A stretch of DNA of 64,000 nt from Adiantum capillus-veneris. Lineage: Eukaryota; Streptophyta; Polypodiopsida; Polypodiales; Pteridaceae. Location of the stretch: assembly GCA_014529385.2 (NCBI GenBank), contig CM043947.1:103691811-103755810 (forward strand). The letters run 5' to 3'. Positions within the stretch are counted from its first letter, which is position 1, and the number at the start of each line of letters is the position of its first letter. The notes below the pieces were generated by a model that searched no databases, was not told the DNA's origin, and worked only from the letters and a program-made list of their open reading frames with translations. The position numbers were made by a program, and so were the translations under genes. Below are positions 55,941-64,000 of this stretch, piece after piece.

Positions 55941-56075
55941 CAAGGGGGGAGTAATGTCAGGCCAAGGACATCCTAGGGGGGGTCACAGACCCGGGCCAAG
56001 TAGCCGGCTACCAGTGTGGACTAGGGATTCAGGCCAAGGGTTATATGAAAGACCCTGGGAACTGCCCTGAACGAT
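55941..56075 (+). repeat. Chromovirus F PPT and truncated 3' LTR
   Basis: PPT CAAGGGGGGAG (55941-55951) and LTR start TGTCAGGCCAAGG at 55955. The LTR is recognisable to the TATA-like GTTATATGAAAG near 56068, then joins an inverted copy. Confidence 0.7.
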
Positions 56076-56640
56076 CCTCCACCCAACCACCCTTTTTATA
56101 GCCCCTTGGCTTGCAGGATCCATTCTCCACTAGGCAGCCGACCCTTGGCTAGGTCCTTGACCTCCAAGATGGCCCTTGGCCTGACATTACTCCCCCTTGG
56201 AGAAGCATTTTTGTCCTAAAAAACACAAGTGATTGTATCTTCGTAAGAACAATGATGTTATCCTTATTGGCATCCCTTACGTGGGCCAATTGTCCTGATG
56301 ACGGATACTTGGTGCAGTGAGGAGGTTTTAATGAAACCAAGAGCAACATCTTGATTTTCAACATTATTGTCCATTTGCAACCACTTGTATCTAAATGGTA
56401 ACTCAATTTATAACTCACTGGAGTACTTTAAAGGAGTAACCACAACTAAAAGGTGTCTAAAGACATAACCAGTTTTTAGGCTTTCTAAAAGATATTGGAA
56501 AAATGCAAGAAACCCTTGGCGTAACTTTCCATGAAGTTGTGAGCCAAATTTCCAATTTATGTGAGTATCTTGAAAAGCTCATAGCTACTGAGGGAAAAAA
56601 TAGGGAGTTTCCTCATGTCAGACTGCTGAACATTTTGGAA
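56070..56640 (-). pseudogene. Inverted chromovirus 3' end: LTR start, PPT, decayed integrase end
   Basis: Minus strand. The LTR starts TGTCAGGCCAAGG at 56186 with TATA box CTATAAAAAGGG near 56100, and the PPT is at 56191-56200. To the right, minus-strand text FFRTKMLLQGG and related words (shadow frame of the chromodomain end) shows a badly decayed pol 3' end to about 56640. It faces the F LTR, giving a tail-to-tail inverted pair. Confidence 0.6.
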
Positions 56641-57965
56641 CACATAAAACTACATGTTCACCCTTAATGAAGGTTACATGCCAACAGTCTTTGGCAGCAC
56701 ACCTACTAAGTCCTTGACTTATGAAACTATTGAATCGGTATCCAAACCCACCATAACAGGTGTTCAAAATTAAAAACCTAAGTAAATTCTAGAAGAGGGA
56801 GAGAATTGTCCATTCATAATGCTTTGTGCTAACGTATGCTCTTAGAAAATCCTTTAGCACTAGAAAAATACTTTGTAATCTGCCTATCCCCTTGGATAAC
56901 TGAGAGTACTGAGGTGTGTTTCCCCACGGTTTACAGACAATATTCCCAGATGACTGGTAAACGTGGACCACAATATCATACAACATTGCTGAGCAAATGA
57001 CAATGTCTTGAATAACCACCTTGGTTAACGTGAAAAATCCACAAGCACCCAAACTGATCCATGACCTCTATTGGTGATTGGTAGATCCAAACGCAAGCTC
57101 ATAAAGATACTGCACATAGAGTGCAAAATGCTTCATAAGCAACTAATGTGAGGAATATGCATGCCGCTCCAAATCAGTCTTTGCTAAACACTAGGGTCCA
57201 TAACACCTAGTGTGCATGCATTTAGCAAAACCAGATCCGAATCTGCATATCCATGATCAGCTTGCCCAGTACTTATGGCGAATGTGATGATCTTAGCACA
57301 CATTAAAGAGGAATGGAAATTGTTATGAAAAGAAACTAAATACTTCTTGCTGCAATCATTTGTAAGCCTTGTTGAAACGTTTGAACCATAATAGAGAAGG
57401 TGAAACATTAATCACTTCTAGGGACAAACAATGAAACTTTTTCATTAACAACTCATAGCCTTTCTATATGCATAAATAACCATCTGAAATGTTGTTTAGC
57501 AGTACTTGTACCTTAACAAGTCGTTCTAAGTATCCGACAATTTTTGGGCACCAAATTGCTCCTGATACGTCGTGCTGAAAATGGTCTAGAAAACAGATTT
57601 GACCAGCACCTAGGGACTTTGTTGTGACACATACTTGAAATAGTGACACTAGTGTCAGTCCCAGAGACTCATATTCTCACATGCGGAATATGTCTCATGT
57701 AAGGATGTCTATAAAAAAACATCCTTGAAGTACAAGATGTACTTGTGCGTGGAGGTAAGTGCAAACACTCTACGACAGGAGTGAGAGGGACCCTCATTAG
57801 CCTTGCTCCACAATGGCTAAACTGAACTCCGTGAGTTCCTAGACCATGTTGCATCCCATGTGACAACATGTGCCAAATAAACCGTACAAGTGGGTCTATA
57901 ACTGCATAATGCAAAAACTTATTTTGGACACTACATGACCTTATTTATTTTGGTATTTAGATCTG
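56641..57965. other. Non-coding interval, probable old retroelement remnant
   Basis: No readable domain. Word usage resembles decayed minus-strand pol, but no motif can be named with confidence. Confidence 0.4.
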
Positions 57966-58102
57966 GCACCTAAATAATCTCCAAACTATTGTGGGCCTTT
58001 CATGATACTCAAGCGAGTTGGTGATCATGCTTACAAACTCTCATTATCAACACACTCTCGTGTCCATCCGGTATTTGATGTAAGCCGTTCATGTAAACGA
58101 TT
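57966..58102 (+). repeat. 137-bp exact copy of chromovirus F integrase end
   Basis: Bases 57966-58102 equal 55569-55705 without a difference that I can see. Left and right flanks do not match. The copy abuts a minus-strand RNase H fragment. Confidence 0.9.
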
Positions 58103-58616
58103 TATGCTTAAGTAGATTCTTCACTTGAAAATACATATTTTTCAGCCTTGGATTATTACTTTTCCACACCCCAAGTACTTGATTAACCACCAAAAGAGAA
58201 TCACCTCTTACCCTCACACGATGGATGCCAAGCTCAAGGCAAAGGTTTAGTCCTTTCTCCAAAGTAGCATACTTGGCCTCATTGTTGCTTTGTGCTGTAA
58301 GATTCAATTTCCTTTTAGTTACAAAAGAACCTTGAGGATCGTAAATTACCACACCTCCTGAAGATTCACCATGTGCTTTCGTGTAAGAGCCATCAAAAAA
58401 CAATAGATATGCATTGTCTATGTCAAGAGCTTCCATGTGTTGCTTCTTCACCACGTCTTCCTTAAGAAGAAGAGGGCTTTCCTTATAAGTAAGCAAATCA
58501 GCTAATGTAGCCCTTGCAAGTACTTTCCTCAACAAGAAAAGAGAATTGGAATTCATGTAGAGCACCAACGCTGGGTCTTGCTTGTCAGCACAAGAAGACA
58601 AGCAAACTCCATTCAC
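58103..58616 (-). pseudogene. Gypsy fragment: archaeal-type second RNase H
   Basis: YLLFFDGSYTKAHGESSGGV, VIYDPQGSFVTKRKLNLTAQ, SNNEAKYATLEKGLNLCLEL, VRVRGDSLLVVNQVLGVW. Active-site Asp, Glu and Asp are present. Upstream (about 58673) MAFSFPEFSGKSNESTKGFI may be a gag start, implying an internal deletion between gag and RNase H. Cut by the 137-bp repeat at 58102. Confidence 0.7.
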
Positions 58617-58743
58617 TCAATGAAACCTTTGGTACTTTCATTTGATTTCCCACTAAACTCCGGAAAACTAAACGCCATGTCTTCCAAGACCTATAAACTG
58701 AAGGTAACTTGAAGCGATTCCTCGGTGGTGGGAACCAAAACAC

Positions 58744-58985
58744 AGTTGGGAAACAAGCAAACTAGAACACCTCTATAGCGATGCCACCCAAGAGTGTTGA
58801 AAGAGAACTACAAGAACACAAAAAGCTTTGGAAAACCCCTTTGAAATACCACTAATCCAACAAGAGTAGTCCCCTTGGGAATTTATTGGCCATCACTCAC
58901 CCAAGAGACTATGTCACATAGGAGCAAAACCCTGTCAAAGCACGAATTTACAGCACACGCTGACCAATGCATATGACGACAAGGC
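58744..58985 (-). repeat. Partial LTR of H1 type
   Basis: Matches the left 240 bases of the H1 LTR (32364-32605) with roughly one difference in eight bases. It is joined at 58985 to element H2 integrase. Confidence 0.75.
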
Positions 58986-59522
58986 CTGACCCCTATCAGA
59001 AACTAATAACGATGGAACACCAAAAGGGCAACAGATGTTATCGAACACAAACTGAGCCACCACATTAGCATTTACTTCCTTCACAGCTTTGGCCTCGACC
59101 CACCTGGTTACGTAGTCAATGGCTACCACCACGTATTTCTTACCGCTTGTAGACTTTGGGAAAGGACCTATAGCATCCAGACCCCATTTCTTGAAAGCAC
59201 TTTGTGCAATGATGGCACCTTGTGACTCTGCTACCAGTCGTCTTTCACCTATAGTCTGACACTCATGGCATGTCTTGCACCAGTAATGCACGTCCTTCAC
59301 TATGGAAGGCCACCAAAAGCCTGCTCTAAGCACTCGAAACAGAACCTGGTCTTTTTCCTGATGTCCACTTTCTTCGTGGCATTGCTCCAGCACCATTCCT
59401 ATCTCTTTTTTGTACAACACTCTTTTAAGTACTCTGTCACGTCCATAGTTCATGAGATCCTCACATATCAGTGTGAATTTGCGGGCCTTTTGTACCACTC
59501 TTCTCTTCTGTAACTTGGACAA
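58985..59522 (-). pseudogene. Element H2: integrase, cut in the core
   Basis: Zinc module QCHEESGHQEKDQVLFRVLR to CKTCHECQ; core KKWGLDAIGPFPKSTSGKKY, VVVAIDYVTRWVEAKAVKEV, GVPSLLVSDRGQ. The last 18 residues are read from the joined LTR. Confidence 0.8.
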
Positions 59523-59599
59523 ACCCTCTGAACATTGCCCTGTACTCAGAAAACCTTGAATCTCCTTTAGAGTCTCCCTACCTGTATAAGTGACTGCGG

Positions 59600-60487
59600 T
59601 GACATATAAACCTGCAACATGAACCTATACTTTGTAACTTGCTAACTGATTCGCCTCTTGGTTTTGCTCTCTTCTCACATGCTTGAATTGGACTTCTTCA
59701 AAAGACTTTAGCATCTTCTTGATGGAAAAGAATCAATCCTTCAACGAATCGCGCTTTACGTGCCACTGGCCTAGCAATTGGTTGATGACTAGCAACGCAT
59801 CTCCCTTCACCACACCAACCTCGAAATGCCGAACTCTATACACTGCTTTAAACCCAGATGCAAAGTGAGATACTCCGCCTCATTATTGGTATGGACATCC
59901 TCCAAATCATACACCTTTGAAAATATAGCTTTGCCGTGTGGATCGTGTATCACCACACCTCCTCTTGCTTTTTGTACTACCCTTTGATATGCTCCGTCGA
60001 ACCACATTGTAAAAGCATCCTCCAAATCAGGTTCTTCCTTAGCTTCATCTCGCACCACTCTTGAATAGGCCGGCAAATCGACAGCCTTGCCGACAAGAAT
60101 TTCTGCCAAGTGAGACCGACTCGTGTGATCTACCTTGAACTCGAACTCGAACTCGAACTCTTGCAACTCCAAAACCCACTTCATAATCCTCCTTCCTGGC
60201 TTCAAATGTAACACTACCTCTGGCAATAGATTATTAGTTGTGAACACAAAAAACTTGCACACAATTAAATGCACCTTGAACTTCCTGCAAGTGAAGACCA
60301 GAGCCATCACCCACTGCTCTGCCTTGGTGTAGGTAGCCTCTCCTGGGCTAATCACCTTGCTCTCAAAATATATCGGCTTGTAGCTTCTCCCTACCTTTTG
60401 TAGTAGAACCGCTCCAATAGCAACTGTGCCCACTGTCATAGACACATAAAAGTCATCCTCTTGATTGGGAGGACATACCACTGGCAA
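59600..60487 (-). pseudogene. Element H2: RNase H and second RNase H
   Basis: The first domain reads DFYVSMTVGTVAIGAVLLQK, again without the catalytic Asp of V-D-A-S, as in E. LQEFEFEFEFKVDHTSRSHL contains a hexamer repeat (TCGAAC on the plus strand, 60131-60160) that adds Glu-Phe pairs in frame. The second RNase H reads TMWFDGAYQRVVQKARGGVV, NNEAEYLTLHLGLKQCIEFG and, after a frameshift at about 59810, GDALLVINQLLGQW; its active-site residues are present. Confidence 0.75.
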
Positions 60488-60556
60488 CTGTCACAAATTC
60501 TCCCTGACCCTATCAAAAGCTTCATGAGCTTCTCCATCCCATTCATAACCATGCAC

Positions 60557-61660
60557 CTACTGAGCCCTCTTTCGAAGAGGATGCACATATTGTGATGACA
60601 TCCAAAAGAAACGTGATAGATATTTCAGTTTATGAACAAACAAAGCCAAACCTTGAGCTTCTGATGGTGGATCCATCAACACCAATGCCTTTACCTTCTC
60701 AGGATTAGCCTCTATACTATTTTGCGACACCACATGACCCAAAAGCTGTGCTCGAGGCTGTGCTAGATTGCACTTCTTGGGGTTTAGCTGACCTCCTTCT
60801 TCATCAAGCCTTTGAAAGCATAACTGCAGCTTCAATAGGTGCTCCAATCTTGAAGTGTAACAGCCTATATAGTCCATGAAGACCTTGATAAAACGGCCCA
60901 GGTATGGACCAAATACCCTGTTCATCAAGTCTTGGAAGGTGGCATATGCATTCACCAATCCGAACGGCATCATGTGGTAAGCAAAACAACCCCATGGAGA
61001 TATGAATGTGGTCTTCAGCTGGTCTTCAAGTGCAATCCCTATCTGAAAGTACCCCGAAAAGCCATCCATAATCGAGTATCTCTCATGCTCAGCCACTTGG
61101 TTTAGGATTTCGTCTTGAAATGGCAATGGATAGTGTTTCCTCTTGGTTACGACATTCAATGGCTTGTAGTCGACACACACTCTCCATTTCCCATTCTTTT
61201 TAGGGGTTATTACCACTGGTGAGACCCACTCTGACTCTTTCACAGGGTATATGATTCCTGCATCCAGAAACTTATTGATCTCCTTGCAAAGGGCCTCCTT
61301 TTGGATTTCCCCTAGTCTTCTCAGCTTCTGTGCTTTAGGCCTATGCCCCTCCTTAAGAACAATCTCGTGCTCTACCCCCTTTGCACCACGCAAATGCTTG
61401 TATTCCGTTGCAAACAGGTTTGGATATGACTCACACAGTTGAAAATAACCCTCCTTTTCACCCTTGGTCAAATCTTCACTTAACATGCTTGAAACCTCCT
61501 CTATGCTTAAACCATGAGCTTGAGGTTGCATACCTTGTTGTTTAGGTGGGGAGTCATCTATGGTGACTCTGAATAAGTCTGCATCTATCTTCAGCATGTC
61601 GTCCGTGCTCTCCTCTTCCCCTATGCTAGTATAGCCTTCATCATAGCCCGTCTTGTAGAC
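60557..61660 (-). pseudogene. Element H2: reverse transcriptase
   Basis: A long open frame: KYKHLRGAKGVEHEIVLKEG-like linker, ESEWVSPVVITPKKNGKWRV, MDGFSGYFQIGIALEDQLKT, CFAYHMMPFGLVNAYATFQD and VFMDYIGCYTSRLEHLLKLQ. The palm motif is FMDY: the second Asp is Tyr, which would abolish catalysis. The first residues of the frame (right of about 61660) come from the copia LTR. Confidence 0.8.
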
Positions 61661-61669
61661 TGTATAAGT

Positions 61670-61717
61670 GATGAAGAAGGTAGGAAAGAAGACTACACAC
61701 ACACACTAACACACATC

Positions 61718-61802
<85 letters not shown>

Positions 61803-61948
61803 GTTACCCTGTAGCAGCCATTCAATGTGCTACTCTCACTCTTCTTCTTTTTTTAAACTCTATCCAAAGTATATTTACAACATAGTATAGTTAGTGTCCG
61901 GCCGCCCATAGCACAACGGACATATTCTTTAACATCATATTCTTAGCA
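61670..61948 (-). repeat. 3' LTR of copia element K
   Basis: On the minus strand starts TGCTAAGAATATG at 61948 behind the PPT; the far end lies near 61661-61670, where H2 resumes. (AC)n fills 61720-61799. Confidence 0.65.
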
Positions 61949-64000
61949 CTCCCCCTCAAGCTCAGAATGAGCTTGCATATTATGGATTCCCAATGCTTCA
62001 CAAAAGTAGCAAAACTTCTCCTTTCCAAGAGCTTTTGTAAATATATCCGCAACTTGATCATTTGTCTTCACATACACCAAATCAATCTCACCTACCAAAA
62101 CTTTTTCTGTAATGAAGTGATAATGTACTTCAATGTGTTTGGTGCTGTCAAGAGTATATAATGACACTGTCAAGATAGCCAAAACCAAAGTCTACCATAA
62201 GTACTCTCAACCATGACTCTTCACATGCTGCCAAAGCTGCTCCACGATATTCAGCTTTTGTACTTGATAATGCTACAGTTAATTGCTTCTTGCTACTCCA
62301 ACTTATCATACCATTGCCAATGGAAAATTCATAACCACTTGTAGGTCTTCTATCCATAAAATCTCCTGTCCAATCTGCATCTGTGTAACCATAAAGACAA
62401 AACTTCCCATTCTTTTCATAAAACATTCCATAACTGAAAGTGGCTTTCACATATCTCATAATCCATCTCACTGCATCAAGATGACTTTTACATGGCTTTT
62501 GCATGAATTGACTCACAATACCCATTGCATAACTCAAATCTGGCCTTGTTATTGTCAAGTAAATAATACTTTTAACCATCTTGCGATACATAGTGACATC
62601 CTCAATGTAATGTCCATCATCAATCAACTTTACATTTTGATCAAGAGGTGTATCAACCGGTTTGCAAGCTGTCATTCCATACTTCTCAAGCATATCCAAT
62701 GCATATTGTCTTTGTATCATCCAAATTCCTGATAAAGTGTCGACAATTTCAATTCCCAAAAAATATCTCAACTCACCAAGGTCCTTCATGTTGAATTCTC
62801 TCAACAAACTCTTCTTGACATGCAAAATTTGCTCATCATGACTTCCAGTGAGAATCAAGTCATCAACATAGATAACAATAACGACGATCTCTCCATCAAC
62901 ATGCTTCAAAAACAATGAGTGATCAGCAGTAGACTGTTTAAATCCAATCTTCTTCAAGAATCTGGTTATCTTTTCACACCAAGCTCTAGATGCTTGCTTC
63001 AAACCATCCAATGCTTTCTTCAACTTACACACATAATATGGAAATTCTGGATGTTGATAACCCTCTAGCTGTATCATATAAACTTCTTCTTCCAAGTCAA
63101 CATTCAAAAATGCATTATCGAAATCCATTTACCATAACTTCCAGCCGAACATACTTGCCATTGCTATCACCAATCTGACTGTTGTCATCTTTGCAACTGG
63201 ACTAAATGTCTCATCATAATCAAGACCGTTTGTTTGTGCATAACCTTGAGCAACAAGCCTCGCTTTGTATCTTTCCACACTACCACCCGACTTGCTCTTG
63301 ACTTTGTATACCCACTTTGAATCAATTGCTTTCTTTTCACTTGGCAAGCAAACCAAATCCCAACTGTCATTCTTCACAAGAGCATCCATCTCATCATCCA
63401 TAGCTAACTCCCATTCTGATTTTCCAATTACCTCTTGAAAACATGTAGGCTCTTTATGTTGCACACGTGAAATTATGTATGCATAATGTGTATGCATGTA
63501 ACCGTTGTATGTCAATCTATCGACTGGATAACACACCCTCTTTGATCTTCTCAATTGTGGTGGACTCTTCTCTTCAACTCTTGCATATGGGGGTACATAT
63601 TTCTTCACATGCTTACTGCCAGGTGTCCTCAAATGTGGTAAACCATGCTCTTATCAAAGCTTTCATCTCCAGAACTCTCCTCAACCACTTTCTTCTTGCC
63701 TTTCTTGTCTTGCTTCTTATCTCGCAAATGACCGCTGCATGGGTTGACACTTCCTGTACTCTCCTCCGCCATATGTGGTCCTGAAATAGTTCTTGTTGAT
63801 GGTACTGGCTTATCAAAAACATGACACAGATTCTCTTGCTATTCATACTCATCTTCTATCATCACTGGCTTTGGTTTATACCATGGTTCATGCTCACAAA
63901 ATCTGACATCTCTATTGACATAAACTTGTCTTGTCGTAGGATCATAGTACTTTTAACCTTTCTTTTCAAATGGAGAGCCCAAGAATATACACTTCACTAC
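61943..64000 (-). pseudogene. Copia K: integrase end, RT and RNase H, runs off the right edge
   Basis: From right to left: integrase end CIFLGSPFEKKG and YYDPTTRQVYVNRDVRFCEH with stops (64000-63850); RT from 63632 (DSKWVYKVKSKSGGSVERYK, ARLVAQGYAQTNGLDYDETF); a stop at 63129 followed in the same frame by MDFDNAFLNVDLEEEVYMIQ; palm IVIYVDDLILTGS (intact); RNase H YTDADWTGDFMDRRPTSGYE and SSTKAEYRGAALAACEESWL; end HIEVHYHFITEKVLVGEIDL and VADIFTKALGK. The break near 62150-62190 removes DSQSA-like text. A different copia family from the complete one. Confidence 0.8.
61949..61960 (-). promoter_or_regulatory. Copia K polypurine tract
   Basis: Minus strand CTTGAGGGGGAG directly before the LTR start; a typical plant copia PPT. 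Confidence 0.8.

Larger units (their letters stand above)
34449..56075 (+). mobile_element. Chromovirus F (Ty3/gypsy), host of the nested insertions
   Basis: Plus-strand parts in order: leader with PBS-like site, gag start, [E inserted], gag end, protease, RT, RNase H, integrase, [J inserted], integrase end, chromodomain, PPT, LTR start. Both interruptions are backed by matching reading: the gag Trp-Thr|Ala-Trp-Asp is rejoined across E, and the integrase KKYVDEKRW|QVTF is rejoined across J, each agreeing with chromovirus B or the copy at 14650-15589. Without the insertions F would be about 5.5 kb. Its 5' LTR cannot be delimited; its U3 appears lost at the H1 junction near 34440. Confidence 0.7.
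58985..61660 (-). mobile_element. Ty3/gypsy element H2 with dual RNase H, truncated at both ends
   Basis: Minus-strand order: RT, RNase H, second RNase H, integrase core. Same domain plan as E. Left end is lost inside integrase at an LTR junction; the right end is cut by the copia LTR near 61665. Confidence 0.8.

Noticed and set aside
57184-57408. Copia RNase H remnant (GYADSD word)
   Set aside because: A single short match without neighbouring motifs.

Overview
This is a stretch of land-plant nuclear DNA made almost entirely of LTR retrotransposons, most of them broken and several inserted into one another. The evidence for a plant is the mix of families (Ty3/gypsy chromoviruses, Ty3/gypsy elements with a second RNase H domain, Tork-type Ty1/copia), primer-binding sites matching initiator-tRNA-Met, a decayed pentatricopeptide-repeat (PPR) gene, and long (GA)n, (TC)n and (AC)n microsatellites. 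The species cannot be told from the sequence. No rRNA, tRNA or CRISPR array was seen, nor any intact host gene.

Layout. 1-13321 (+): element A, a large Ty3/gypsy element whose 5' end lies outside the window. It has a gag/protease part, RT, RNase H, integrase, a second protease-like domain behind the integrase, a 2.8 kb spacer with five copies of one 24-bp palindrome, an intact 1092-codon coiled-coil ORF, a polypurine tract (PPT) and a 943-bp 3' LTR. 14650-15589 (-): 3' end of a chromovirus. 15590-18310 (+): LTR, PBS and gag of element C. 18311-22340: mostly non-coding, with microsatellites and a PPR pseudogene. 22345-25600 (-): chromovirus B. 25600-30360 (-): gypsy element G with a chromodomain-like end. 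30361-32363: non-coding, with (GA)59 and a run of 52 G. 32364-34440 (-): LTR and integrase of element H1.

34450-56075 (+): chromovirus F, the host of a nested stack. Its gag is split at 35823/48305 by gypsy element E (-, 35824-48304, dual RNase H). E is itself split by an intact copia element (-, 42161-47023, 1321-codon polyprotein, 5-bp target duplication). F integrase is split by element J (51836-55499, 5-bp duplication), and J carries a solo copia LTR (54001-54788, 5-bp duplication). F ends in an LTR fused head-on to an inverted copy of the same LTR type. 58103-61660 (-): pieces of dual RNase H gypsy elements (H2 and an H1-like fragment). 61670-64000 (-): 3' half of a second copia element, running off the right edge.

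How the parts work together. The complete copia (LTRs about 97% identical, PBS, PPT, all domains) is the only element that could still move by itself. Element A is the most unusual. Its pol is frameshifted but its extra ORF is fully open, its integrase carries two complete HHCC zinc modules in exact register, and its spacer keeps perfect palindromes in otherwise unconserved sequence. All other elements show stops, frameshifts or altered catalytic residues.
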